Of a DNA stretch of 40,374 nucleotides, positions 9,977 to 17,855 are shown piece after piece. A program made the translations under genes and the position numbers. The stretch is from Bacteroidales bacterium (GTDB taxonomy: Bacteria > Bacteroidota > Bacteroidia > Bacteroidales > P3). The DNA lies in NCBI GenBank assembly GCA_016283745.1, contig JAEENM010000032.1:1-40374 (forward strand), written 5' to 3'. The notes under the pieces are model-generated. The model saw only the letters and a list, made by a program, of their open reading frames with translations, made no database searches and was not told where the DNA came from. Positions within the stretch are counted from its first letter, which is position 1, and each line of letters begins with the position of its first letter.

Positions 9977-10028
9977 GTGATTTTTTCACTATTTCGGCAT
10001 TTGTGCCACATGTTTTTTCCGACCGACG

Positions 10029-11171
10029 TTACTGCTGGAATTTCAGACAGTTATCCACCGGATTGGCGTAAATGTGAAGGAAAATATTTTCTATATCCTC
10101 GTGGTGCGGGAATTCCAACGCAAGTATACCGGAGTGCATATATTCTTCGAAGTCTTTCTTCTGACCGGCTGTATAGCGGTCGGCGAAACGGTTCGAGGAG
10201 TGCAATATATCGTGGGCTATATAGTTGGTTTTAAAGAGCTTGTAGTTGCTATATATGCGTTCGTCGATGATGTCGGCAAGATGGGTGAATTTCTCGTTTT
10301 TCTCGAAAGTGTCGCAATATTCGAGTTCCTCGCGGGTGATGGGTTTTGCAACAACGAACTCCACATCGCCTTTCTGCTGCATAAATCCTTTCATTATGCT
10401 GTTCATATCCTCGTTTTTGCCTTTCATATATTTCTGATAGGTAGAGACATACATCTCGGCGGCTTTGAGGAAATCGCAGGGGTCGTATTCGTACGAAACG
10501 GCCACGGGATTGATTTTCAGTTCGTCCATGCTTTCCACGAAATTGCTGTTGCCGCTGAGGGAGAACATCTTGAGCACTCCCACCTCGGTTTTGTCGTTGC
10601 CGTCCTTGGTACGTCCGTTGCGCTGGGCTATCCATATCGACTGATGCTTTTGGGTAACGACATAACGCATATAGTTGGACACCTTGACGGAATTGTTGTA
10701 GAAATCGCGGGCGCTGCCTTCGCGCAGTATCGGCACCATTTTGTTCACTTTGCAGAAGTCGGCGATGAAGTCGGACTTTATGAGGTTGTCGCCGAAAGTA
10801 ATCTCCGACGATTCGATACCTTTCTTGAGAAAGGCGATGTTGAGCACGGCCGGGTCGAGCACTATGTCGCGGTGGTTGGAGACAAGCACATGCTTCGGCT
10901 CGTTGCCCATCTCCTCTATCCCTTTGCAGGTAAAGGATGTCATGGAATCGGCAATGATATTGTCGACAACCCTCATAACAACCCTGTTCTGGAATTCGTC
11001 GATGGTTTTGATGCTGAGGAGTCGTTCGCGGCATTCGAGGATGTCCATATCCGGGAAGAAAATCTTGGACAACATCGGAAACCAATGGGTGTTTACCATT
11101 CGCCGCATGGCAGCGGGCACTTCCGAGTCGTGAAACGGACGCAAATCTTCGAAATCAAAAGTGTTGTTCAT
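10029..11171 (-). CDS. PlsC-like glycerolipid acyltransferase
   Basis: A 380-residue protein with the acyltransferase blocks in order: VSNHRDIVLD at 98-106 (block I), ILREGSARDF near 149 (block II) and AQRNGRTKDG near 182 (block III). Such enzymes transfer acyl chains to lysophospholipids or related acceptors at the inner membrane. The spacing in block I is H100-x5-D106 rather than the classic H-x4-D. From memory this is shared by a long-form Bacteroidales subfamily whose substrate is not known. There is no strong membrane span. It lies downstream of the agmatine deiminase gene beyond a 210-bp repeat-bearing gap. Confidence 0.75.
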   Translation of the reverse strand: MNNTFDFEDLRPFHDSEVPAAMRRMVNTHWFPMLSKIFFPDMDILECRERLLSIKTIDEFQNRVVMRVVDNIIADSMTSFTCKGIEEMGNEPKHVLVSNHRDIVLDPAVLNIAFLKKGIESSEITFGDNLIKSDFIADFCKVNKMVPILREGSARDFYNNSVKVSNYMRYVVTQKHQSIWIAQRNGRTKDGNDKTEVGVLKMFSLSGNSNFVESMDELKINPVAVSYEYDPCDFLKAAEMYVSTYQKYMKGKNEDMNSIMKGFMQQKGDVEFVVAKPITREELEYCDTFEKNEKFTHLADIIDERIYSNYKLFKTNYIAHDILHSSNRFADRYTAGQKKDFEEYMHSGILALEFPHHEDIENIFLHIYANPVDNCLKFQQ

Positions 11172-11242
11172 CTATATGTTTTTGTTATTTTTGACAATGA
11201 CAATATACTTTAACGTGTTAGTTGCGATTTTATTTTGTGGTT

Positions 11243-11366
11243 CGGGGATTTTATCCCCGTTTGTATTCTTTTTTTGTTCTCCGCTCCCTTCGGTCGCTAT
11301 CAAAACATCCTCTGGATGTTTTTTCATCTGGGTTATTAAGATCATGTGTCTCCGACACATTTTTTA
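11243..11366. repeat. Hairpin-mosaic intergenic element, copy R2
   Basis: The gap 11172-11381 holds three perfect hairpins, all with 3-nt loops: CGGGGAT/TTT/ATCCCCG (11243-11259), AAAACATCC/TCT/GGATGTTTT (11302-11322) and ATGTGTC/TCC/GACACAT (11344-11360). The last is followed by TTTTT on the plus strand. The right-hand block GGGTTATTAAGATCATGTGT and its hairpin recur at 12561-12589 and 27356-27386. The element begins about 16 bp after the stop of the minus-strand agmatine deiminase gene. No promoter box is evident for the acyltransferase in the rest of this gap. Confidence 0.8.
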
Positions 11367-11381
11367 TAAAGAATTTAGTAA

Positions 11382-12446
11382 TCATTTTATTAATGCAGGT
11401 TCTTGTTGGCTGAGGCAATGGAAGCTGCCCAAGCCCCAGATGATGTCGGTGCTGTCGATGGGCACTATGGTGCGGCCGGGGAAACACTCTTCGAGTATCT
11501 GGCATGCTTTGTCATCAGCTTTGCAGCGGTAGGCGGGAACCACCACCACGTTGTTGGCCACGTAGAAATTGGCATACGATGCTGGCAGACGTTGGTCGTC
11601 CCACACAACACGCTCGGGCATAGGCAGTTCCACCACCGTGGGCTGTTTGCCGCTGGCCAGACGTATCTTGTTCAGGGTTTTGAGGTTCTCCTGCAACGGT
11701 GCGTAGTTCTCGTCGTTGCGGTCGGCCTCCACGGCGGTGACAATGGTGTCGGCGTTGCAGAAACGCGACAGGTCGTCCACGTGTCCGTCGGTGTCGTCGC
11801 CGTCGATGCCGTCGCCAAGCCATATCACGTTGTCAACACCGTAGTAGTTGCACAGGTATTCCTCAATCTGTTGCTGACTGAGATGGGGATTGCGGTTCTC
11901 GTTGAGCAGACACGAGGTAGTTGTAAGCACATCGCCGCAGCCGTTGAAATCCACCGAGCCGCCCTCCATCACTATTCCCGGCTTGAAAACGGGCAGTCCG
12001 AGGTAGTCGGCAATCTGTGCGGGGATGAGGTTGTCCAAATCGCAGGGGTATTTTCCGCCCCAAGCGTTGTAGTTCCAGTCCACGACGGCTTTGAGGTCGG
12101 GATTGTCGCGGTTGAGCAGAAAGGCCGGACCGTGGTCGCGACACCATGCGTCGTTGGTCGGAAACTGATGAAATACAACGTTTTGCATGTTAGTACCAAT
12201 GGCACGGAGAGCGGAATCCACTCTGTCGGCCATAGCCTTGTCAAGCACGTTGATATGCACCAACTCATTGTCGGCCAGAGTTTTGATAAAAAGATGATAA
12301 GACGGGAAAATCGTCTCTATCTTGCCCGGCCACGAGTTTTCGTTGTGGGGGTAGCTGAGCCATGTGGCCTCGTGATGCTCCCATTCGGCGGGGAAGTAAT
12401 ATCCTTTTAATTCGGAGTTCGGAACTCGGAGTTCGGAATTATTCAT
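11382..12446 (-). CDS. Agmatine deiminase / peptidylarginine deiminase family protein
   Basis: A 354-residue guanidine-modifying enzyme from the chosen start. Family marks are WCRDHGPAFL, the VMEGGSVDFN segment, the His-Asp motif in DDTDGHVDDLSRF, and the catalytic Cys344 in GSFHCLSQQ near the C-terminus. The expected reaction is agmatine to N-carbamoylputrescine plus ammonia, in polyamine synthesis. No signal peptide is seen, so a secreted peptidylarginine deiminase is less likely. The frame extends to an ATG at 12503, but that codon sits in a hairpin repeat. The ATG at 12444-12446 is preferred. Residues 1-13 (MNNSELRVPNSEL) are encoded by a 7-nt tandem repeat array. Confidence 0.82.
   Translation of the reverse strand: MNNSELRVPNSELKGYYFPAEWEHHEATWLSYPHNENSWPGKIETIFPSYHLFIKTLADNELVHINVLDKAMADRVDSALRAIGTNMQNVVFHQFPTNDAWCRDHGPAFLLNRDNPDLKAVVDWNYNAWGGKYPCDLDNLIPAQIADYLGLPVFKPGIVMEGGSVDFNGCGDVLTTTSCLLNENRNPHLSQQQIEEYLCNYYGVDNVIWLGDGIDGDDTDGHVDDLSRFCNADTIVTAVEADRNDENYAPLQENLKTLNKIRLASGKQPTVVELPMPERVVWDDQRLPASYANFYVANNVVVVPAYRCKADDKACQILEECFPGRTIVPIDSTDIIWGLGSFHCLSQQEPALIK
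12404..12445. repeat. Heptad tandem array T-f (TTCGGAA type)
   Basis: Six consecutive 7-nt units on the plus strand: CTTTTAA, TTCGGAG, TTCGGAA, CTCGGAG, TTCGGAA, TTATTCA. The array covers the start region of the agmatine deiminase gene and is translated in it. The period is exactly seven, which does not match the codon phase. Confidence 0.85.
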
Positions 12447-12484
12447 TGGCGATGTTTTTTGCGTTCGTTTTTTACAGCTATGTC

Positions 12485-12594
12485 GCGTCTCTCCGAGACG
12501 CATGATTCATTATGTTGTTTTGGCACCACACTGCGAAAATCTGCGATTTTCTTGTATGGTGTTATTAAGGTCATGTGTCTCCGACACATTTTTT
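12485..12594. repeat. Hairpin-mosaic intergenic element, copy R3
   Basis: Three perfect 7-3-7 hairpins: GCGTCTC/TCC/GAGACGC (12485-12501), GAAAATC/TGC/GATTTTC (12535-12551) and ATGTGTC/TCC/GACACAT (12573-12589). The middle one is nested in an outer stem CACCACAC...GTATGGTG (12524-12561, one mismatch). Copy R4 carries the corresponding outer stem CCCCACAC...GTGTGGGG, changed on both arms. R3 fills most of the 12447-12654 gap between murF and the agmatine deiminase gene. Confidence 0.82.
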
Positions 12595-12615
12595 GTAACA
12601 CACACCGTTGTCATT

Positions 12616-12671
12616 TCAACTTTCAACTCTCAATTATCAATTTTCAATTCTCAACTATAAACTATCAACTA
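12616..12671. repeat. Heptad tandem array T-a (TCAAYTN type)
   Basis: Exactly eight 7-nt units with no indels: TCAACTT, TCAACTC, TCAATTA, TCAATTT, TCAATTC, TCAACTA, TAAACTA, TCAACTA. The sixth word position is fixed as T and the seventh is free. The murF stop codon (12655-12657) lies inside unit 6, so the last residues of MurF (LVDSL) are encoded by the array. Confidence 0.92.
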
Positions 12672-13947
12672 GCTCTCCCATTTTCGTACTGTTGGAGCCT
12701 TTTATCAGTATCGTGCAGTTGTCCAGCGGGTTATCAATAAAATATTGTTTTGCGTCCTGCGAGGTGGCGAACCACAACACGTTGTCGGCCAGACCTTTGA
12801 CAAAAGCAAATTCTTCGCCGACAAACACCATCTTGCTGAAGCCGAAACTCTGCGCCATTGCAACCACATTGCGGTGTTCCTGCTCCGAAGTGGGTCCCAG
12901 CTCTTTCATTCCGCCGAGCATCACCACGGCATTAGCACACTGCATCTTGCCGAAATTTTCCACGGCAGCTTTCATGCTCGACGGGTTGGCGTTGTAGCAG
13001 TCGAGGAAAAGCTTGTTGTTGGCGGTTTGTTTGAACTGCGAGCGGCTGTTGGTGGGCATATATTCCTCCAAAGCGCGTTTGATGTCGAACAGTTCCACGC
13101 CGAAATACTGTCCCACGCACACGGCGGCCATGGCGTTTGGCAAGTTGTAGTCGCCCAAAAGGTTGGTCTGCACGGAGTAAACATTGTCGCCGTTTTCGAA
13201 ATAGAATTTCATATATGGGTTGGCCCCGACAAAAGCGCCTTTGACGTCGGCAGCGGCCGACTGTCCGTAGGTGGTGCGTGGCATTGCTGAGCTGCGTTCC
13301 ATAAGGATGTCGTCGTCGGCATTGACAAAAACACGTCCGTTTTTCCCGGCAAGGTAGCGATACATCTCCGTCTTGGTGTTTATCACCCCTTCGAACGAGC
13401 CGAAGCCCTCCAGATGCGCCTTGCCGACGTTGGTGATAAGTCCGAAGTCGGGTTCGGCAATACGGCAGAGGAAATCTATCTCGCCCGGGTGGTTGGCACC
13501 GGTCTCCACGACGGCAATCTGAGTGTCTAACGGCGTGGTTAGCAAGGTGATAGGCACGCCGATGTGGTTGTTGAAATTGCCTTGGGTGGAGTGTGTGCGG
13601 TAGCGTTTCGAGAGTACGGCGGTAACAAGCTCCTTTGTGGTGGTTTTGCCGTTGGTGCCTGTGATGGCGAGCACGGGGATATTGAATTGGCGGCGGTGGT
13701 AGGTGGCAAGCTGCTGCATGGTAGCAAGGACGTTATCCACGAGAATGCAGCGGTCGTCGGTGCGGTACTGCGGATTGTCGATTACGCAATAGGATGCGCC
13801 TTTTTCCAAGGCGTCGGCAGCAAAGGCGTTGCCGTCGAAGGAATCGCCTTTGAGGGCAAAGAACATAGTGCCACGGCTGATTTTGCGCGTGTCCGTGGTT
13901 ATGGAGCCGCATTGCCTGAATATTTCGTATATTTCTTTAAGTTCCAT
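12655..13947 (-). CDS. murF: UDP-N-acetylmuramoyl-tripeptide--D-alanyl-D-alanine ligase
   Basis: A 430-residue cytoplasmic ligase that adds D-Ala-D-Ala to the muramoyl tripeptide, the last soluble step of peptidoglycan precursor synthesis. The ATP-binding P-loop GTNGKTTT lies at 97-104. ETGANHPGEI, typical of Mur ligases, follows near 150, and the C-terminal ligase domain contains LDCYNANPSSM near 315. Length is normal for the family. The final residues LVDSL and the stop codon come from a heptad repeat array that has invaded or grown at the 3' end. A -7 box lies 44 bp upstream of the ATG. Confidence 0.94.
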   Translation of the reverse strand: MELKEIYEIFRQCGSITTDTRKISRGTMFFALKGDSFDGNAFAADALEKGASYCVIDNPQYRTDDRCILVDNVLATMQQLATYHRRQFNIPVLAITGTNGKTTTKELVTAVLSKRYRTHSTQGNFNNHIGVPITLLTTPLDTQIAVVETGANHPGEIDFLCRIAEPDFGLITNVGKAHLEGFGSFEGVINTKTEMYRYLAGKNGRVFVNADDDILMERSSAMPRTTYGQSAAADVKGAFVGANPYMKFYFENGDNVYSVQTNLLGDYNLPNAMAAVCVGQYFGVELFDIKRALEEYMPTNSRSQFKQTANNKLFLDCYNANPSSMKAAVENFGKMQCANAVVMLGGMKELGPTSEQEHRNVVAMAQSFGFSKMVFVGEEFAFVKGLADNVLWFATSQDAKQYFIDNPLDNCTILIKGSNSTKMGELVDSL

Positions 13948-13990
13948 ATATCAAATACTTACAAAAATTGTGTGATTAGACACATATCGG

Positions 13991-13998
13991 CAAAAGTA
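13991..13998 (-). promoter_or_regulatory. -7 box of the murF promoter
   Basis: TACTTTTG on the minus strand matches TAnnTTTG and lies 44 bp before the murF ATG. No TTG is found at the -33 distance. Confidence 0.6.
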
Positions 13999-14037
13999 CA
14001 CTTTTTTTTCCGTCTTTTGGTGCTTTTTTACAACACT

Positions 14038-14070
14038 TTATCCACAGCCGAAGGAAAAAAATGTTGATAA
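14038..14070. promoter_or_regulatory. Inverted pair of DnaA-box-like sites
   Basis: The 317-bp AT-rich gap between the divergent murF and POT genes contains TTATCCACA (14038-14046), a perfect DnaA-box consensus. After 15 nt comes TGTTGATAA (14062-14070), the reverse complement of TTATCAACA. The rest of the gap holds the two divergent promoters, A/T runs and no other feature that I can see. Confidence 0.5.
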
Positions 14071-14171
14071 CTCGTTTTTATAAGAGTTTGAAATCCAAGT
14101 TTTACAAAAAAAAATATCGTTTCCGCAATGGCTTTATGAAACAAAATCTGTTTTTTCTCGAAAAAAAAGCG

Positions 14172-14179
14172 TAAATTTG
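14172..14179 (+). promoter_or_regulatory. -7 box of the POT transporter promoter
   Basis: TAAATTTG on the plus strand fits TAnnTTTG. A TCTG at 14147-14150 lies 21 nt upstream as a weak -33 candidate. The leader to the ATG at 14265 is about 80 nt and very AT-rich. Confidence 0.75.
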
Positions 14180-14264
14180 CAGTATGATATTTAGTCCATT
14201 TTTCAGACAAATAGACATGCAAACAATAAACAACTTATTAATAATCAACAAATTTTAATAAACA

Positions 14265-16553
14265 ATGAAGAAAAAAATTTTAAGTATCTTTCTATTGTTG
14301 TCGCTGTGCTTAAGTGTTTTTGCACAGAAAGACACCACATTGGCCAAAGGCTTTGTGAGGTACTGGGTTGGTATGGATACCACAACCAAAAACCTATCCA
14401 AGTTAGACACCAATAAAGTAGTTTTGGCAATCAACTGGGCAAATCCTGACACTGCTCTTGCATGGGGTTATGCTTTCTCCACCGACAGTGTTTCGTTGTC
14501 CGAAATCATTACAGGTATTTCTAACAAAGACAACCGCCTAACCATTACAACAGAAAACGGCATTGTAAAAGATGTGCTTTTCGAAGAACCTGAAGTTACA
14601 AAACTAATCAGTAGCAACAAGGGTTGGGCATTCAATGTGAATGGCATTACCGTTTCCGAAAAATTGGAAAACGTATATTTAAAGCATGGTGATTTCATCA
14701 AAATTGGTGATATTGCCGCCGCCGTAGGACAACCAATAGAAGCTGATGATGCTGACTCCATAACTGTAGACACAAACAACATTGTTGCACAAACATCCAA
14801 CTATGTTTGGCAGACTCCCATACACGCTGTATCTGCATATCAGACATGGTTCCAAGCCCACTTTGTATGGATTATTTTTGGTATCGTAATTCTTGTTGTA
14901 TTAGTATTCCTTATATATTATCTAAAAAAAGCCAAAGAGCACCCCAAGGGTCTTGTGGCCGCCGCTCTCAGTAACATGGGCGAACGTTTCGGCTATTATA
15001 TCATGAATGCCGTACTTTTGCTTTTCATTGTTTCAAAATTTGGTATTCCCGACGAAACAGCAGGTGTTATATATTCTGTTTTCTATTTTGGTATTTATGT
15101 GTTAAGTTTGGTGGGTGGCATCATCGCCGACCGTACGCAGAACTACAACCGCACAATCCAATGGGGTCTGATAATAATGGCAATTGGTTATGTCGCCCTG
15201 TCTATTCCTTTATTTAGCCATGACCCAAACACAGGAATCATTGTTGATAACGACGGCAAATGGTGGGCATACTTGATATTCACATGCTTGGCTCTGCTGT
15301 TTATCGCCTTCGGTAACGGTCTGTTCAAAGGCAACCTGCAGGCTTTGGTTGGCCAGATGTACGACAACTTCGAAGCCGAAGCCGCAAAGAAAGGTCCCGA
15401 AGCCTTGGCCGAAGCCAAAGACAAACGCGACAGCGGTTTCCAGATTTTCTACGTATTTATCAATATCGGCGGTGTAATAGCTCCGTTTATAGCTCCTCTC
15501 TTGAGAGAATGGTGGCTTAAAGCACACGATTTCATCTACAATTCCGACATGTCTGCTCTTGGACACCGCTTTTTAAATAAAAGTTTGGAATATACAGACA
15601 AAGATGGAAAACTGATAGATCTGACAGAAAAATTCACTGAAACCTCTCAAAATGTTGTAATGGATCCTTCCCAATTGACAGACCAAACCCAATTCTGCTC
15701 AGATTACATTGAGGTTTTCAACCAAGGTATACATTTTTCCTTCATCGCTTCTGTGGCTGCTATGTTCCTCTCGTTGATAATATTCATTGTTAATAAAAAA
15801 GGCTTCCCGCAACCAGCTAAGAAAGAAGCCGCTCAGGTAATTGAATACACTGCCGAGGAAAAAGCATCGATGGCCAAGGAAATCAAACAGCGCATGTACG
15901 CTCTGTTCGCCGTTCTGGGTATAGCAGTGTTCTTCTGGTTGTCGTTCCACCAAAACGGACAGTCGTTGTCGGTATTTGCGCGCGATTTCGTAGATTCCGA
16001 ACAAATAGCACCTGAAATATGGCAGGCACTCAACCCGATGTTTGTAATAATTCTCACACCTATAATAATGATTCTGTTTGCATCCTTGGCACGCAGAGGC
16101 AAACCTGTTTCCACACCTCGCAAAATTGCTTTGGGTATGGGTATAGCAGGCTGTGCATACTTGTTCCTAATGGTCTTCTCTATTGTATGCAACTATCCTT
16201 CGGGCGACGAATTCAGAGCCTTGAATGCCGGACAGATGATGCAATTGGGATTAGCCAAAGCTGCTCCATGGGTGATGATTGTTACCTACTTCTTCCTCAC
16301 CGTGGCTGAGCTGTTCATCTCTCCGCTGGGACTTTCGTTTGTGTCGAAAGTAGCTCCGCGCCACATGGTTGGCTTGTGCCAAGGCCTGTGGCTGGGCGCC
16401 ACCGCCATCGGAAACCTGTTCATCTTTGTAGGTCCCATCATGCTCAACGCTTGGCCCATCTGGCAGTGCTGGGGAGTGTTCCTCGCAGTTTGCCTTGTGT
16501 CGATGTGCGTGATGTTCGGCATGGTGAAATGGCTCGAAAGAGTTACCCAGTAA
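14265..16553 (+). CDS. POT/PTR-family peptide transporter with N-terminal secreted domain
   Basis: A 762-residue protein. Residues 1-21 are a signal peptide (ending SVFAQK). About 180 residues of exported sequence follow; NKGWAFNVNG (118-127) and the KHGDFIKIGD segment resemble the DUF4430/transcobalamin-like fold, judged by eye. An extra membrane span lies near 201-221. A POT-type major facilitator domain begins near 228 and runs to the end. Its first-helix signature reads SNMGERFGYY (236-245), so the first Glu of the canonical ExxER proton-coupling motif is Asn237, while E240 and R241 are kept. The family normally imports di- and tripeptides with protons. Monocistronic, with its own promoter and terminator. 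Confidence 0.85.
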   Translation: MKKKILSIFLLLSLCLSVFAQKDTTLAKGFVRYWVGMDTTTKNLSKLDTNKVVLAINWANPDTALAWGYAFSTDSVSLSEIITGISNKDNRLTITTENGIVKDVLFEEPEVTKLISSNKGWAFNVNGITVSEKLENVYLKHGDFIKIGDIAAAVGQPIEADDADSITVDTNNIVAQTSNYVWQTPIHAVSAYQTWFQAHFVWIIFGIVILVVLVFLIYYLKKAKEHPKGLVAAALSNMGERFGYYIMNAVLLLFIVSKFGIPDETAGVIYSVFYFGIYVLSLVGGIIADRTQNYNRTIQWGLIIMAIGYVALSIPLFSHDPNTGIIVDNDGKWWAYLIFTCLALLFIAFGNGLFKGNLQALVGQMYDNFEAEAAKKGPEALAEAKDKRDSGFQIFYVFINIGGVIAPFIAPLLREWWLKAHDFIYNSDMSALGHRFLNKSLEYTDKDGKLIDLTEKFTETSQNVVMDPSQLTDQTQFCSDYIEVFNQGIHFSFIASVAAMFLSLIIFIVNKKGFPQPAKKEAAQVIEYTAEEKASMAKEIKQRMYALFAVLGIAVFFWLSFHQNGQSLSVFARDFVDSEQIAPEIWQALNPMFVIILTPIIMILFASLARRGKPVSTPRKIALGMGIAGCAYLFLMVFSIVCNYPSGDEFRALNAGQMMQLGLAKAAPWVMIVTYFFLTVAELFISPLGLSFVSKVAPRHMVGLCQGLWLGATAIGNLFIFVGPIMLNAWPIWQCWGVFLAVCLVSMCVMFGMVKWLERVTQ

Positions 16554-16574
16554 CACCTAACAGGTATATAACAC

Positions 16575-16605
16575 AAAAGGCAGGCCATTACGGTCTGCCT
16601 TTTTT
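16575..16605 (+). terminator. Intrinsic terminator after the POT transporter gene
   Basis: Stem GGCAGGCC / GGTCTGCC (16579-16599, 8 pairs including one G-U, 5-nt loop) is followed by TTTTTT. An A run on the left side could let it act in both directions, but the gene on its right (16641, minus) also ends towards it, so it serves a convergent pair. Confidence 0.88.
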
Positions 16606-16640
16606 AGTATGAGATGCGGACTAATCCTGCATCGGAGTAA

Positions 16641-17075
16641 TCAAAAAATATCGAGCGATTCGTGATAAAAATAAAACAAAAGGCAAACGGCAATAGCAAT
16701 TACAAACGAAAGTATCAGATACAATGTTGAATGTTTCCAGAAGAGCCTTTTGTTGGCCATTGCATCGTCCAGAGCGTCGCTGTCGCGGTTGTTTATGGCT
16801 TTTTTGACCAAAATGCTGTAGGAGAACATGTTATAGGTTACCGCCACCATCAGCAGAAAGGGCACCAAAAGCAAGAGCAAGGCTGTCAGTTCGATATAAT
16901 TGAACTTCGGTTCTAGGCCGAAATACAACCACACCAAAACTACGACATTGGCAAACAATAACAGCGCACTGACGACGGCCATAAAAAGCACCCAACCCGC
17001 AGTTTTCGACAGATGCCGCTCGGCTTGAGGTGTTACCACTATGTTTCTTTCCTGTGTTTCAAACTGTTGTTCCAT
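16641..17075 (-). CDS. Small membrane protein, DUF5362-like (paralogue A)
   Basis: A 144-residue protein with a hydrophilic N-terminal tail of about 25 residues, then KTAGWVLFMAVV opening a first span, a second span near 60-85, a short loop (ILVKKAINNRDSDALDDAMANKRLFWKH), and a last span. The KxxGW start and the A-rich loop before the final helix are shared with the three neighbours, so these are paralogues. From memory this resembles the Bacteroidota DUF5362 family. No function is known. It begins 16 bp after the stop of paralogue B and is probably co-transcribed. Confidence 0.6.
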   Translation of the reverse strand: MEQQFETQERNIVVTPQAERHLSKTAGWVLFMAVVSALLLFANVVVLVWLYFGLEPKFNYIELTALLLLLVPFLLMVAVTYNMFSYSILVKKAINNRDSDALDDAMANKRLFWKHSTLYLILSFVIAIAVCLLFYFYHESLDIF

Positions 17076-17091
17076 GGTGTTTCAAAATTAA

Positions 17092-17550
17092 TTAGCTGTT
17101 AGAAAGAATCAACCCAATAAGAATCCCCCAATAAGCTACTGTGTACAAGATATAGATTATCAGCAAGATACCTGCATATTTCGACAAGCTTTTCATATTC
17201 CGTGAGGCGTGCTCGAAACGTTCGCCGTCGCAGTTTTCGGCCGCAAGACGCGCGTTTTTCGAATGGCGGAAAAGGAAAATCGCCGGGGCTATGGCTAGCG
17301 GCAACAGCACTATGAAGATAGGCAACAGATAAAATCCCAAAATGACGACTGGCGGGATAATCATTACTACCATTATCAGGGAGAGACAGAACATCAAAGG
17401 GACATAGAGGCACAGAAACACTATGCCTATTATGGCAAAGATGCGAGACCATTTAGCCGCTCCGGCCAAGCTCTCCACTCCCGCCTCGCGCAGCACAAGC
17501 GGCACGGGATTTTCGGGCGTGTTTGGTAATTCCATATCAGATTTTTGCAT
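17092..17550 (-). CDS. Small membrane protein, DUF5362-like (paralogue B)
   Basis: From the ATG at 17550 the protein has 152 residues; an upstream TTG at 17574 and an ATG at 17535 are alternatives. After a proline-containing tail come AAKWSRIFAIIGIVF, a long hydrophobic pair of helices, the loop LFRHSKNARLAAENCDGERFEHASRNMKSL, and a final span. This is the clearest DUF5362-type member of the four. A 305-bp gap rich in hairpins and ending in a heptad array separates it from paralogue C. Confidence 0.6.
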   Translation of the reverse strand: MQKSDMELPNTPENPVPLVLREAGVESLAGAAKWSRIFAIIGIVFLCLYVPLMFCLSLIMVVMIIPPVVILGFYLLPIFIVLLPLAIAPAIFLFRHSKNARLAAENCDGERFEHASRNMKSLSKYAGILLIIYILYTVAYWGILIGLILSNS

Positions 17551-17594
17551 AATGTTTTTCTTTAATTGGTGCAAATCGAATACTATTATTCTCC

Positions 17595-17760
17595 TGCTCA
17601 GCTTCGCTTCGCGAGATCTCGGTATATCTTTTTTTTATTTTCCTGCTCGTTTCACTCGCGAAATTATGGAAATCTTGAAAATTTGTTTTCGCCTACGGCG
17701 AAAGCTTTCAGCAACTATTTTTATCAATTACGCGACCGCTTCGCTTATGCGTGATTTTTG
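17595..17760. repeat. Hairpin-rich noncoding stretch (relative of the hairpin mosaics)
   Basis: The gap 17551-17855 contains a perfect 7-3-7 hairpin TTTCGCC/TAC/GGCGAAA (17687-17703), the palindrome CGAGATCTCG (17612-17621), and a diverged direct repeat. In the latter, TCCTGCTC at 17592 and at 17641 is each followed by TTC...CTCGCGA-like sequence. Its position (just past a minus-strand stop, beyond a heptad array) matches elements R3 and R4. It lacks the TGTGTC-TCC-GACACA module, so it is a relative rather than a true copy. Confidence 0.55.
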
Positions 17761-17813
17761 GCTGCACCTCAACATCATCCAAATATATTTGGCTGCTGTG
17801 TTCGGTTTGCACA

Positions 17814-17848
17814 AAAATTATTAATTGTCAATTGTTAATTGTAAATTA
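17814..17848. repeat. Heptad tandem array T-b (TYAATTG type)
   Basis: Five 7-nt units: AAAATTA, TTAATTG, TCAATTG, TTAATTG, TAAATTA. It ends 8 bp before the stop codon of DUF5362-like paralogue C. Confidence 0.75.
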
Positions 17849-17855
17849 TTCCGAA

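Noticed and set aside
11344-11366. The ATGTGTC-TCC-GACACAT hairpin with T run as an ordinary intrinsic terminator
   Set aside because: The T run is on the plus strand, while the genes on both sides are on the minus strand. The run is also lost in the R4 copy, and the stem is AT-rich and short.
12404-12671. CRISPR array
   Set aside because: The units are 7 nt, contiguous and without spacers. There are no cas genes in the window.
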